Positions 33,566 through 42,015 of a stretch of 64,000 nt of DNA are shown in pieces. A program made the translations under genes and the position numbers. Location: NCBI GenBank assembly GCA_002030045.1, contig LQBI01000013.1:62001-126000 (forward strand), written 5' to 3'. Position 1 is the first letter of the stretch. The number at the start of each line of letters is the position of its first letter. Source of the stretch: Candidatus Aegiribacteria sp. MLS_C. Its GTDB lineage: Bacteria > Fermentibacterota > Fermentibacteria > Fermentibacterales > JCC-6. Under the pieces are notes generated by a model. That model had not been told where the DNA came from, did no database searches, and saw only the letters and a program-made list of their open reading frames with translations.

Positions 33566-34303
33566 CTACCGCTTCAGGACCCTGGAGATCCTGCCGAAGA
33601 TCTTCTGGATGGAGGGTTTCTCCTCATCCCTGATCTCCCGGATCCTCTTCCTGAGACGGAGTGCCCCCTCGTGCTCCGCGTTCCAGCCCAGCGCCTCCAG
33701 CAGCGCCTTCTCGGCCAGGACCAGCTGCCCCGCCTCGACGTAGATGGAGGCCAGCATCACGAAATTCTCAGGATCATGGTACTCCACCCTGCAGGCAACC
33801 TTCATATGGTTCACCGCTTCGTGGTAGCTCTTCCTTCCCAACGCAGCCTCTGCCAGGGCCTTCCTCAGGCCGGCGTTCTCCGGATGGGTCTTCAGGTACT
33901 TCTCCAGTATCCTGGTGGCTTCCCAGTAGCTCCCCTTGCCGCACAGCCTCGAGGATTCCCTTATGGTCTTCCGCAGTCTGGCGTCCAGCAGGCGCATGTC
34001 CTGGGCCGGACTGTCCGGAGCGGACTGGGCCACCCTTGCCTTCGTGGAACCGGAACGCTGCTCAACCGGTTCCTCGATGCCTATTGACCTGTCGTAATCC
34101 TCCCTCTCGGTGGCCTTGAAGAGAATCCGGTAGGCTTCGTTCACCGCCATGTACCTGGCGGTGAGTTCCGGATCGTCGCCGGTGACGTCCGGATGGAGCT
34201 TCCTGGCCAGCTCGTGGTAGGCTTCCTCTATCTCCTCCCTGGAGGCCCCGTAATCAACTCCCAGTGTCTGGTAGTGGTCCGGGGCCCTTCCTTCGGCCGT
34301 CAA
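33566..34303 (-). CDS. J-domain protein with C-terminal TPR-like region
   Basis: The 245-residue protein has an N-terminal J domain (~8-75) containing YQTLGVDYGASREEIEEAYHELARKLHPDVTG, with HPD intact, so it should stimulate a DnaK ATPase. There is no Gly/Phe region and no zinc domain. Residues ~110-230 look like TPR helices (YWEATRILEKYLKTHPENAGLRKALAEAALG). The start is TTG 34303 with GGGAG eight bases upstream. It lies between the M14 peptidase (12-base gap) and the MerR gene. Confidence 0.88.
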   Translation of the reverse strand: MTAEGRAPDHYQTLGVDYGASREEIEEAYHELARKLHPDVTGDDPELTARYMAVNEAYRILFKATEREDYDRSIGIEEPVEQRSGSTKARVAQSAPDSPAQDMRLLDARLRKTIRESSRLCGKGSYWEATRILEKYLKTHPENAGLRKALAEAALGRKSYHEAVNHMKVACRVEYHDPENFVMLASIYVEAGQLVLAEKALLEALGWNAEHEGALRLRKRIREIRDEEKPSIQKIFGRISRVLKR

Positions 34304-34315
34304 GTAACGGTCTCC

Positions 34316-35782
34316 CTACCTGATGACCGAGAATCTGCCGGTATCCAGGCTTCCGCTACCGTCGGTCACCGAGGCGGTGTAGACGCCGGCCGGCATCCCT
34401 TCGGGGACCGTCCAGTAAAGGTCCAGCGCTCCTCCGGCCGGGTTTTCTGACGATACCCGGTCCACGGCCCTTCCCGAGGTGTCGTAGATGGTCACCTCCA
34501 CCACGGACGAGGAAGGCGTGGATATGCTGAACATGGCGTTCCGGGTGACCGGGTTGGGGGCTATGGAGTTAAGCGAGAGAACCGGTTCGATGCCTATTCC
34601 CCCGCCCTGCTGCTCGATGCCCACGTAGTTGAGGGCGAACATGCAGAAGAGGATGTTCATGGGCCTGCACTCGTCGCAGATGCGGACTATCTCGGTGGTG
34701 TCGTTCTGACTTCCCCAGAAGCCGTTGTCCCCCACCTCGGGGGTCATGCAGTAGATCTTGGGCACGTCGGTGCCGCTGTAGCTCCAGTCCAGCTGGTCGC
34801 CGTTGGTGTTGTACAGGACCTCCCACGCGGTTCCGTACTCGTAGTTGTTGTCGGCCGTCATCTGTATCGCCCAGCTGTCGAAGAGGGGGTCGTCCGGAGT
34901 AAGGATGTCCGCGTAGCCCCATGGGTAGAGCAGGTAGCCGCCGTATGTGTGGTAGCTCATGGCGGCGATCGGCTGCTTCTCTATCACGAAGTCGCGCTGG
35001 ACCTGTGTCTCCGGTTCCGAGAATGCGGCCGTGCCCCTGTAGGTCTCGCTGTTGGGATCGGGGCTGGAGCCGTAGTCGTCGTAGCCCCACATGTAGCCCC
35101 AGTTCCTGTTAAGGTCGATGCCGTTGCCCAGGGTGAAGTTCATGTTCTTCCTGTGCATACCGCCGTTTGGCATGTTGTACTGGTAGCCGTCGGGGTTGGC
35201 TATGGGAATGAAGTACAGTGTGGCGTTGTCGAGTATGTATGCTGCCCTGGTGTCGCCGCCGTCGTAGTTGTCCACAAGCCAGTTGGCGAAGTCTATAAGC
35301 ACCGAGTTACCACCCGGCTCCCTGGCGTGTATCAGGGAGGAAAAGATTATGGCCGGCTTGGGGCCGCCGACACCGCTGGTCATCTCTATGGCGTATATGT
35401 CGCGGCTCTGGTAGGACTGGCCGATGGTCACCGGTGTGTCCACCAGGTCGCCGTGGTCGGCCGCCAGACCGCACCAGAAGGTCCAGTTCTCCTCTGGATC
35501 GTAGTAGTAGCCTGCTCCCCTGGAATTCTCGGGCAGGAGTTCGCCCCACTCCCTTGGCAGAAGCTCGTAATCGACGCTGACCAGCGCGGCCTCATGCACC
35601 CTGTCGTCCGGCAGCATGATGTCGATGAACCCGCCGCGGAGATCCACGTTCGCAACGTCGTAATCCTCCTCTATAAGCTGAACCGCCTGACCCGGGGTCA
35701 TGTCGTACAGCCTCACCAGCCTGTCTGCGGAAGCCGCAGCCAGCAGCCCCGTCATCATGAGGACAAGAATGACATGTCTCAT
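34316..35782 (-). CDS. Secreted M14 zinc carboxypeptidase with C-terminal sorting domain
   Basis: The 488-residue protein has a signal peptide (~1-19) and a propeptide. The metallocarboxypeptidase domain has zinc ligands His152/Glu155 (LIHAREPGG) and His278 (MSYHTYGG), Arg226 in DLNRNWGY, and catalytic Glu349 in TPEVGDNGFW. The C-terminal ~80 residues (APNPVTRN, IYDTSGRAV, PAGVYTASV, RFSVIR) are a type-IX-like sorting tail, as in the subtilase. It probably trims peptides outside the cell. GGAG stands eight bases before the ATG. It is divergent from rpsT. Confidence 0.93.
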   Translation of the reverse strand: MRHVILVLMMTGLLAAASADRLVRLYDMTPGQAVQLIEEDYDVANVDLRGGFIDIMLPDDRVHEAALVSVDYELLPREWGELLPENSRGAGYYYDPEENWTFWCGLAADHGDLVDTPVTIGQSYQSRDIYAIEMTSGVGGPKPAIIFSSLIHAREPGGNSVLIDFANWLVDNYDGGDTRAAYILDNATLYFIPIANPDGYQYNMPNGGMHRKNMNFTLGNGIDLNRNWGYMWGYDDYGSSPDPNSETYRGTAAFSEPETQVQRDFVIEKQPIAAMSYHTYGGYLLYPWGYADILTPDDPLFDSWAIQMTADNNYEYGTAWEVLYNTNGDQLDWSYSGTDVPKIYCMTPEVGDNGFWGSQNDTTEIVRICDECRPMNILFCMFALNYVGIEQQGGGIGIEPVLSLNSIAPNPVTRNAMFSISTPSSSVVEVTIYDTSGRAVDRVSSENPAGGALDLYWTVPEGMPAGVYTASVTDGSGSLDTGRFSVIR

Positions 35783-35804
35783 TTTTCCATCTCCTTCGCG
35801 AAAG

Positions 35805-35833
35805 TTGACTTCCGCCAGGTTCCGGCTTAGAAT
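35805..35833 (+). promoter_or_regulatory. Promoter of rpsT
   Basis: TTGACT (35805-35810), exactly 17 bases, TAGAAT (35828-35833). This leaves a leader of about 60 bases before the TTG start of rpsT. Confidence 0.75.
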
Positions 35834-35899
35834 TCCACACTCTGACGGAACTGATGCATTTATGAATTGCAGTATCTAATTTGTGAAAGGAGTCTCCTC

Positions 35900-36151
35900 T
35901 TGGCAAGGAGCAGGCAGAGCCTCAAGCGACGCAGGACCGACAAGGTCAAGGCACACAGGAACAGGGCGAGGATGCGGGCCCTCCGCACCGCTATTCGGAA
36001 CGTCACCTCCACGGAGGACCCAGAGAAGAGGACCGAATCCCTCAGAAAGGCCCAGAGCCTCATCGACAGGGCAGCCAGGAAGAGACTGATACATCCGAAC
36101 AAGGCTGACAGGCTCAAATCCTCCCTCATGGAGCAGCCACTGGAGCAGTAG
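35900..36151 (+). CDS. rpsT: Small ribosomal subunit protein bS20
   Basis: The 83-residue basic protein binds 16S rRNA and starts at TTG 35900 (ARSRQSLKRRRTDKVKAHRN). AAAGGAG lies seven bases upstream. The family shape is clear: positively charged helices, then RAARKRLIHPNKADRLKSSL. The open frame 11 codons upstream has no ribosome site. A UUG start is also used by E. coli rpsT, where it limits translation; whether that holds here is inference. It is a single-gene unit ahead of the iron operon. Confidence 0.93.
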   Translation: MARSRQSLKRRRTDKVKAHRNRARMRALRTAIRNVTSTEDPEKRTESLRKAQSLIDRAARKRLIHPNKADRLKSSLMEQPLEQ

Positions 36152-36194
36152 CCCCCCCGAAGAGCATCGAGAACCGCCTCTCACGACCGGCGAG

Positions 36195-36230
36195 TTGACG
36201 CATTCCCGGAAACTGTTAGATTCGTCTAAC
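36195..36230 (+). promoter_or_regulatory. Promoter and DtxR-type operator of the iron-uptake operon
   Basis: TTGACG (36195-36200), 16 bases, TAGATT (36217-36222). A palindrome GTTAGA-TTCG-TCTAAC (36215-36230) covers the -10 box, so a repressor bound there would block RNA polymerase. The TTAG/CTAA half-sites resemble those of DtxR/IdeR-type repressors, and the first downstream gene encodes such a regulator. Confidence 0.75.
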
Positions 36231-36248
36231 AAAGATAGAGGTGTCTTT

Positions 36249-37016
36249 ATGATTTCTCAGGCCCAGGGCCTTACGGGTTCCCTCGAGGACTATCTGGAAG
36301 CCATTCTCAGAATACTGGGCGAAAGCTCCGTAGCCAGGGTCCGGGACATAGCGGACAGGCTCCAGGTGAGTCCCGCCTCGGTCACCCCGGCAATGAAGCG
36401 GCTTGCGGACCTGGGCCTCATCAGCTACACCAAGCGAAGCTACATCCAGCTCACGGATGCCGGAAGAAGGGCTGCCATGCGCACCGCCACCAGGCACAGC
36501 CTGCTCTACCGATTCCTGAACGGAATACTGGGCGCCGATCCCGAACAGTCAGACAGGGACGCCTGCGCCATGGAACACCACCTCTCCGACGACTCGATGG
36601 AGAGACTGGCCGCGTTCTTCGAGTTCCTGGCCGCATGCCCCGAGCTTGCCAGTCTGCTGGACAGGGGCTTCGGGAGCTGCCTCGAGGGGCTGGAGGAAAC
36701 CGACACCCGATGCAGCATGGCGTTCTGTCCACTGGTCTCCGAGGCTCCCGGGACGGAACAGCGGGAACTGACCCCCCTCTCTCAGCTGCCTCCCGGCGAA
36801 AGCAGGACGATCGCCAGGATCGGCGGCGGACGGGAACTGAGGAAGAACCTTCTCGACAGGGGTTTCATACAGGGCGCGGAGGTTGCCCTGGAGAGGCCCG
36901 GTTCGGATCGTCTCCCCTGCATCATACTACTTGGAGGGTACAGGATGGAGATACCACTCGAAGCGGCGGGAAGCATTTACCTCCATCCCGCCGGTACCGG
37001 AACGGAGACCTGCTGA
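36249..37016 (+). CDS. DtxR-family iron-dependent repressor with FeoA-like C-terminal domain
   Basis: The 255-residue protein has a winged helix (~8-75: LEDYLEAILRIL, DRLQVSPASVTPAMKRLADLGLI) and a metal-binding dimerisation domain with CAMEHHLSDDSMERL. The latter matches the Cys102/Glu105/His106 site of DtxR, so iron rather than manganese is likely. A C-terminal SH3/FeoA fold is present (~180-250: LPPGESRTIARIGG, RGFIQGAEVAL). Several further cysteines lie at CPELAS...GSCLEG and RCSMAFC. ATG 36249 is preceded by AGAGGTG. It probably represses its own operon through the palindrome at the promoter. It overlaps the next gene by one base. Confidence 0.92.
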   Translation: MISQAQGLTGSLEDYLEAILRILGESSVARVRDIADRLQVSPASVTPAMKRLADLGLISYTKRSYIQLTDAGRRAAMRTATRHSLLYRFLNGILGADPEQSDRDACAMEHHLSDDSMERLAAFFEFLAACPELASLLDRGFGSCLEGLEETDTRCSMAFCPLVSEAPGTEQRELTPLSQLPPGESRTIARIGGGRELRKNLLDRGFIQGAEVALERPGSDRLPCIILLGGYRMEIPLEAAGSIYLHPAGTGTETC

Positions 37017-37636
37017 TGCGGAGGAGACAGGGAAGGCACAGGGGCCGGCCGGCGGGCGGCCCCCGACATGATGACACCCGGCCGGGATACCCCCTGACCA
37101 TGACATCTTCCGGTGAATGGGTCCGCGTAATCACGATAACTACGGACCACGCCGCCGAGAGCAGGCTTGTCAGCATGGGGATAAACCCCGGCGCCCTGCT
37201 CCATGTCATCTCATCCTCCTCAAGGGGACCGATAGTGGTGGCAAGGGACGAGACCAGGTTCGGAATCGACAGGAAGACCGCCTGGCACGTCAGGGTGGTT
37301 CCCGCATCTCCTGACGCAGCCCACAGGGCGTACCCGATGCTCTGCGACGACAACTGCAGAGGCTGTTCCTATCGGACGGAGATGATGAGGGCCGAGTACG
37401 GCGAGAGCGTGACCCTCGATGGTCTCAAGCCCGGCGAGACCGGAAGGGTGATCGCAGTCAGGGGAAGGGAACGCACCGTGGAACGCCTGATGAAGATGGG
37501 TTTCGTGAAGGACTCCCCTGTCACCATGGTGGGAAGGATCAGGGAGAGGAACACGACCGAGGTCGAGGTGGACGGAAGCAGGATAGAGGTCGAGGGGTGG
37601 GACGCCCTTCACGTGATACTGGAGGTGAGGAGGTGA
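37016..37636 (+). CDS. Protein with two FeoA domains joined by a CX3CX2C linker
   Basis: The 206-residue protein has a basic N-terminal tail. FeoA domain 1 (~33-98) has EWVRVITITTDHAAESRLVSMGINPGALLHVI. The linker has MLCDDNCRGCSYR (Cys110, Cys114, Cys117), and FeoA domain 2 (~128-205) has GLKPGETGRVIAV, ERLMKMGFVKDSPVTMV and ALHVILEV. FeoA is a small cytosolic partner of FeoB. The cysteine motif could hold an iron-sulfur cluster or metal, but this is inference. ATG 37016 has GGAG eight bases upstream and shares one base with the dtxR stop. The end overlaps feoB by four bases (GTGA). Confidence 0.88.
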   Translation: MRRRQGRHRGRPAGGPRHDDTRPGYPLTMTSSGEWVRVITITTDHAAESRLVSMGINPGALLHVISSSSRGPIVVARDETRFGIDRKTAWHVRVVPASPDAAHRAYPMLCDDNCRGCSYRTEMMRAEYGESVTLDGLKPGETGRVIAVRGRERTVERLMKMGFVKDSPVTMVGRIRERNTTEVEVDGSRIEVEGWDALHVILEVRR

Positions 37637-39723
37637 AACGCCTTCCTGTGGTGGCTCTGGCGGGCAACCCCAACTCCGGCAAGACCTCCATCTTCAACGC
37701 AATGACGGGCTCACGCCAGCACGTCGCCAACTATCCGGGCATAACCGTTGAGATCAAGGAAGGCGAGGCCAGATCGACCGAGCCCCACATGAGGGTGGTG
37801 GACCTCCCCGGCACATACAGCCTGACACCCTACTCACCGGACGAGGTGGCAGCCAGGGACTACCTGCTCGACCAGCATCCCGACCTTGTCATACACGTTG
37901 TGGACGCCTCCAACCTGGAGAGGAACCTCTACCTCACCACCCAGCTGATGGAACTGGGCGTTCCTCTATTACTGGCCCTGAACATGATGGACATCGCCGA
38001 GATCAGAGGGATCAGAATAGACACCGACAAGCTGTCCAGGGTCCTGGGCGTACCGGTGGTCAGGACAGTGGGCAACAGGGGGACCGGTACCGAGGAACTC
38101 CTGGCGAAGGCGGCGGAGATGTCCTCCTCCCACTCGGATTGGGTACCCGTGGACCTGACCTACGGCAGTTCCTCGGACAGGGCTCTCGCCATGCTGGAGA
38201 AGATGATAAGGGAATGCGGCCTCCTGAAGGACAAGGTCCATCCCCGATGGCTGGCCCTGAGGCTTCTGGAACAGGATTCCCACACCATAGAGAGGGTCGA
38301 GAGGCTGGAGGCAGAGGGGGCGGAGGAGATACTCGACGCCGCGGAGAAGCTTGCCGAGCAGGTCTTCCGGGAGATGAACGACGAGACGGAGGGTGTTATC
38401 GCCGACCACAGGTACGGTTTCGTGGCTGGAGTAGTGAAGCGGGTGAAGACCTCCCCCCTCGAGAGCAGGCTCTACATGTCGGACCGCATCGACCGTTTCC
38501 TGACCAACCCGGTCCTCGGTCCCGTAGTGATGACCCTGGTGCTCTTCGGTCTCTTCCAGTTCACCTTCGCGGTAAGCAGCGCTCCCGTATCATGGGTGGA
38601 GTCCTTCTTCGGATGGCTGCACGGAGTGGCATGGGAGCTCATTCCTGAGGGCTTCCTCCGTTCCATGGTGGTCAGCGGGGCCATAGACGGAGTAGGAGGA
38701 GTGGTGGGGTTCGTACCGCTCATCATGTTCATGTTCTTCTTCATAGCGGTCCTGGAAGACACCGGATACATGGCCAGGATAGCCTTCCTCATGGACAGGC
38801 TGTTCAGGAAGTTCGGTCTTCACGGGAGTTCGATAGTGCCGTTCATCGTCTCCGGAGGGATCACGGGAGGCTGCGCGGTACCCGGTATAATGGCTGCCAG
38901 GACCCTCAGGGACCCCAAGGAGAGGTTCGCCACCATACTATCGGTCCCCTTCATGAACTGCGGCGGCAAGCTCCCTATCTATGCCCTCCTCATAGCCGCC
39001 TTCTTCTCATCCCACGAGGGGTTTGTCCTCTTCGGACTGACCATCCTCTCCTGGGTCTTCGCCATGTCATCGGCCAAGCTACTCCGCTCAACGGTTCTGA
39101 GGGGGGAATCGACCTCCTTCGTACTGGAGCTGCCTCCCTACAGGCTGCCGTCGATGAAAAGCCTTCTGCTGCACATGTGGGAGAGGACCTGGCTCTACCT
39201 CAAGAAGGCCGGGACCGTGATACTCCTGGCCTCCGTCCTGATGTGGGCCCTCATGACCTTTCCGGTCCTGCCGGAAGACCGCGCTGAGGGTCTTTCCGGC
39301 GATGAGCTGGCAAGGGAGAGTCTCTCGTATTCAGTGGCAGGCCGTGCGGGAAGGGCCGTGGAGAACGTGACGGGACCGCTGATGGGATTCGACTGGAAGG
39401 TGAACGTTGCGCTGATCGGCGGTTTCGCGGCCAAGGAGATCGTGGTGTCCACACTGGGTACGGCCTACTCCATGGGCGAGGCGGAGGCAGAGGACACCAC
39501 CTCGCTGTCGGAGAGGCTGAGGGTGGAACCCGGCTGGAACCCGATAATGGCCCTCGCCCTGGTGATATTCACCATGCTCTACATGCCCTGCGTCGCCACC
39601 GTAGCCGTAATTAAACGGGAGACCGGCTCCTGGGGATGGATGGGCTTCTCCATTCTGTACACCACCATAGTGGCAGGGGTGATGGCCACCCTGGTCTACC
39701 AGGTGGGAATGCTGGTCACCTGA
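37633..39723 (+). CDS. feoB: Ferrous iron transporter FeoB
   Basis: The 696-residue protein has an N-terminal G domain: ALAGNPNSGKTSIFNAMTG (G1), NYPGITVE (G2), VVDLPGTYSL (G3), LNMMD (G4, an N-x-M-D variant of NxxD). A helical guanine-dissociation-inhibitor region and the membrane domain follow, with repeated gate motifs (FVPLIMFMFFF, VSGGITGGCAVPGIMAARTL, SVPFMNCGGKLPIYALLI). GTG 37633 overlaps the FeoA gene stop; GGAGG seven bases upstream supports it. It imports Fe2+ into the cytoplasm under anoxic conditions. It is the last gene of the operon. Confidence 0.97.
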   Translation: MKRLPVVALAGNPNSGKTSIFNAMTGSRQHVANYPGITVEIKEGEARSTEPHMRVVDLPGTYSLTPYSPDEVAARDYLLDQHPDLVIHVVDASNLERNLYLTTQLMELGVPLLLALNMMDIAEIRGIRIDTDKLSRVLGVPVVRTVGNRGTGTEELLAKAAEMSSSHSDWVPVDLTYGSSSDRALAMLEKMIRECGLLKDKVHPRWLALRLLEQDSHTIERVERLEAEGAEEILDAAEKLAEQVFREMNDETEGVIADHRYGFVAGVVKRVKTSPLESRLYMSDRIDRFLTNPVLGPVVMTLVLFGLFQFTFAVSSAPVSWVESFFGWLHGVAWELIPEGFLRSMVVSGAIDGVGGVVGFVPLIMFMFFFIAVLEDTGYMARIAFLMDRLFRKFGLHGSSIVPFIVSGGITGGCAVPGIMAARTLRDPKERFATILSVPFMNCGGKLPIYALLIAAFFSSHEGFVLFGLTILSWVFAMSSAKLLRSTVLRGESTSFVLELPPYRLPSMKSLLLHMWERTWLYLKKAGTVILLASVLMWALMTFPVLPEDRAEGLSGDELARESLSYSVAGRAGRAVENVTGPLMGFDWKVNVALIGGFAAKEIVVSTLGTAYSMGEAEAEDTTSLSERLRVEPGWNPIMALALVIFTMLYMPCVATVAVIKRETGSWGWMGFSILYTTIVAGVMATLVYQVGMLVT

Positions 39724-39727
39724 GGGA

Positions 39728-40990
39728 TCAGATCCGGAATCCGTCCTCCAGCATGGTGTTCTTGGGAATGACTATGATGCCTTCCCTGATGCAGTAGAGG
39801 TCGGAAGTGTACTCCTGGACGCCTCCCGCGTTCTCCAGCCTGCAGCCGTTGCCTATTCGGGCGTTCTTGTCGATGATGGCGTTCCTGATCACGCAGTCGC
39901 GGCCTATGCCCAGGGGAAGAAGACCGCTGTCGCGGTTCCTTGGATCCAGGTAATGCCCCTCCCAGTAGTCCGAACCCATGAAGACGCAGTCCTCCATCAG
40001 CGTTCCGGGCATCACCTTGCCCCTGAGCCCGACCAGGCACCTGTTGAACTCCGAGCCCGAGACGTCAGATGCGTCGCAGATGATGGTGTCGCTGAAGATG
40101 CAGCCTGTTATTCTGGCCCCGGGAAGGGCCCTGGCGCTGGTGTAGAGAGGTGAGAAGCTCCTGTACATGTCGAACTGCGGTTCCGGCATGGCCATGTCCA
40201 GGTTGGCCCTGAAGAAGTTGCCTATTGTCCCGATGTCCGACCAGTAGCCGTCGAAGGGGAACGAGGTGACCCTGTAGGAACCCAGGGAGTTGGGAATTAT
40301 CTCCTTGCCGAAGTCTATGACGTCGGGTTCGTTCTCCAGAACCTCCTGCAGCACTCCGGGGTCGAACATGTAGATGCCCATGTTGCCGAGATAGGGCTTC
40401 GTCCCGGTGGTTCCCTTCTGGGCGCTCTTCAGGCCGTCCAGTTCATCCCTGGGGGGCTTCTCCCTGAACTCGGTGATGATACCGTCGTCCCCGACCTTCA
40501 TTATTCCGAGGGAGGTGGCATCCGCAGCCGTCACGGGCTTTGTGGCGATGGTGATGTCGGCGTTCCGGCTGAGGTGGTAGTCAGCCACCTGGTTGAAGTC
40601 CAGCCTGTACAGCTGGTCGCCGGAGAGTATCAGCACCAGGTCCGGATGCTGGCCCTTTATGTACTTCAGGCTCTGCCTGACCGCATCGGCCGTGCCCTGG
40701 AACCATTCCGAGTTCTCGTCGGTCTGCTCGGCTGCCAGTATGGAGACGAAGCCATGGGTGAACCTGTCGAACCTGTAGGTCCGTGCCACATGGCGGTTGA
40801 GGCTCTCGCTGTTGTACTGCGTAAGCACGAGTATGTGCCTTATACCATCGTTTATGCAGTTGGAAAGCGGAATGTCTATCAGGCGGTACTTGCCCCCGAT
40901 GGGCACCGCCGGTTTGCTCCTGTCCCTTGTGAGGGGGTAGAGCCTTGTTCCCCTGCCTCCCCCGAGGACCACAGCTATGATGCGGTTCAT
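39728..40990 (-). CDS. glgC: Glucose-1-phosphate adenylyltransferase
   Basis: The 420-residue ADP-glucose pyrophosphorylase of glycogen synthesis has the N-terminal LGGGRGTRLYPLTRDRSKPAVPIGGKYRLIDIPLSNCINDGI. Other motifs are ILSGDQLYRLDF and YWSDIGTIGNFFRANLDM. A C-terminal left-handed beta-helix follows. ATG 40990 has GGGAGGG four bases upstream; the ORF start at 41035 does not. It has its own promoter. No other glg gene is in view. It is convergent with feoB, with only four bases between the stops. Confidence 0.96.
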   Translation of the reverse strand: MNRIIAVVLGGGRGTRLYPLTRDRSKPAVPIGGKYRLIDIPLSNCINDGIRHILVLTQYNSESLNRHVARTYRFDRFTHGFVSILAAEQTDENSEWFQGTADAVRQSLKYIKGQHPDLVLILSGDQLYRLDFNQVADYHLSRNADITIATKPVTAADATSLGIMKVGDDGIITEFREKPPRDELDGLKSAQKGTTGTKPYLGNMGIYMFDPGVLQEVLENEPDVIDFGKEIIPNSLGSYRVTSFPFDGYWSDIGTIGNFFRANLDMAMPEPQFDMYRSFSPLYTSARALPGARITGCIFSDTIICDASDVSGSEFNRCLVGLRGKVMPGTLMEDCVFMGSDYWEGHYLDPRNRDSGLLPLGIGRDCVIRNAIIDKNARIGNGCRLENAGGVQEYTSDLYCIREGIIVIPKNTMLEDGFRI

Positions 40991-41017
40991 CAGACCCTCC
41001 CGAGTTAGGGTGAGCAC

Positions 41018-41046
41018 AATAGAACCACAACGCACCCCCCGGTCAA
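41018..41046 (-). promoter_or_regulatory. Promoter of glgC
   Basis: TTGACC (41041-41046), 17 bases, TCTATT (41018-41023) on the minus strand, about 28 bases before the glgC start. Confidence 0.6.
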
Positions 41047-41138
41047 TGGGGTCTCCCTGTCACCGGCACCCGGCCGTTATTCGGAACAGCGGCGGAATCC
41101 GGACCGCCGGACCAGTCGGTCTGAACGGAGGGATCAGC

Positions 41139-41321
41139 ATGGAGGGGGCCGGCCAGGACTGCGAGGGCGATGATGAGCGATCATGCGTTGAACACGCCTG
41201 CCTCCAGGAAGGCGGTACGATCACGATAGCACTATCTGCCGAACCCAAGATACCCGAACCGATACCCGGGTGCAAGCCGGGAAGGGGAACCGATCCAGAG
41301 CAATCCCGAACTCACTGTTGA
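41139..41321 (+). CDS. Possible small ORF in the glgC-DUF2089 gap
   Basis: The 60-codon frame from ATG 41139 has GGAGGG six bases upstream. The product is acidic at the start with Cys residues (MEGAGQDCEGDDERSCVEHAC) and Pro-rich later (PKIPEPIPGCKPG). No family is recognised and no promoter is clear. It may be chance in GC-rich DNA. The rest of the 41047-41339 gap shows nothing I can support. Confidence 0.2.
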   Translation: MEGAGQDCEGDDERSCVEHACLQEGGTITIALSAEPKIPEPIPGCKPGRGTDPEQSRTHC

Positions 41322-41339
41322 ATTTTCTTCACATAATAC

Positions 41340-41367
41340 TTGACAATATTTATGTTTTGCTTATTAT
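41340..41367 (+). promoter_or_regulatory. Promoter of the DUF2089 operon
   Basis: TTGACA (41340-41345), 16 bases, TATTAT (41362-41367) in a notably AT-rich stretch, followed by AGGAGG six bases before the ATG. This is among the strongest promoter/ribosome-site combinations in the window. Confidence 0.8.
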
Positions 41368-41392
41368 TGTTTAAGAAATTAGGAGGTTATGT

Positions 41393-41743
41393 ATGGATAT
41401 TGGAAATGCCAGGTGCCCGGAGTGCGGAAAGGCCATGACCCCCGTGGCCTGCAGGTGCGACGACTGCGGCATTAGGATGGAGGGCAGATTCTCCGTCTCC
41501 ATCCTGTCCCAGCTCTCACCTGAGGACCAGGCCCTGATCATCGCCTTCGTCCGAAGTTTCGGAAGCATCAAGAGGATACAGGAACTGCTGGATGTGAGCT
41601 ATCCCACCGCAAGGGCCAGGCTTGAGGAACTGGTTGAACGGCTGGATTCCACCATGCAGGCTCCGGACAACCGCGAGAACATGGTGCTGGACAGGCTGAA
41701 AAGGGGAGATATTACTTTCAGACAGGCAATGGAGGAGCTGTGA
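41393..41743 (+). CDS. DUF2089-family protein: zinc ribbon plus helix-turn-helix
   Basis: The 116-residue protein has an N-terminal cysteine cluster (CPECGKAM and CRCDDCGIRM), probably a zinc ribbon. A helix-turn-helix-like part follows (IAFVRSFGSIKRIQELLDVSYPTARARLEELVERL), with a C-terminal helix VLDRLKRGDITFRQAMEEL. DUF2089 proteins of this form are thought to be DNA-binding regulators. AGGAGG is six bases upstream. It overlaps the small membrane gene by four bases (GTGA) and may regulate the operon it starts. Confidence 0.85.
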   Translation: MDIGNARCPECGKAMTPVACRCDDCGIRMEGRFSVSILSQLSPEDQALIIAFVRSFGSIKRIQELLDVSYPTARARLEELVERLDSTMQAPDNRENMVLDRLKRGDITFRQAMEEL

Positions 41744-42000
41744 TTCCTGCAATGATACTGCTGCTGAGAATAGGCAGGGTACCTGTACCGCTGCCGTGGT
41801 TCATCATCTGGCTGCTGGCGCTGCCCTTCGCGATCCTGGGATTCCTGGCGGGGAACATAGGGCTGCTCTTTTCCCCCGGGAGCTACGCGATGCTGGCGGC
41901 GAGCCAGATGTGGAGGGTGGTACTGCTGATGATGTCCGTTCACGGCATGAAGGTCCATGTGGACACGGCCGACGAGCAAGTACTGCTTCAGTTCATCTGA
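41740..42000 (+). CDS. Small membrane protein of the DUF2089 operon
   Basis: The 86-residue protein has two strongly hydrophobic segments (~16-45, WFIIWLLALPFAILGFLAGNIGLLF; ~48-66, SYAMLAASQMWRVVLLMM). A short soluble tail follows (VHVDTADEQVLLQFI). No family is recognised. GTG 41740 overlaps the DUF2089 stop, with GGAGG four bases upstream. Its placement between a putative DNA-binding protein and a SHOCT-like protein suggests a membrane sensor or target, by context only. Confidence 0.75.
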   Translation: MIPAMILLLRIGRVPVPLPWFIIWLLALPFAILGFLAGNIGLLFSPGSYAMLAASQMWRVVLLMMSVHGMKVHVDTADEQVLLQFI

Positions 42001-42015
42001 GGAAAGGAGAACGAA

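Noticed and set aside
41047-41339. Riboswitch or structured leader before the DUF2089 operon
   Set aside because: The promoter lies at 41340-41367, so this stretch is upstream of the transcript, and no known riboswitch core was recognised.
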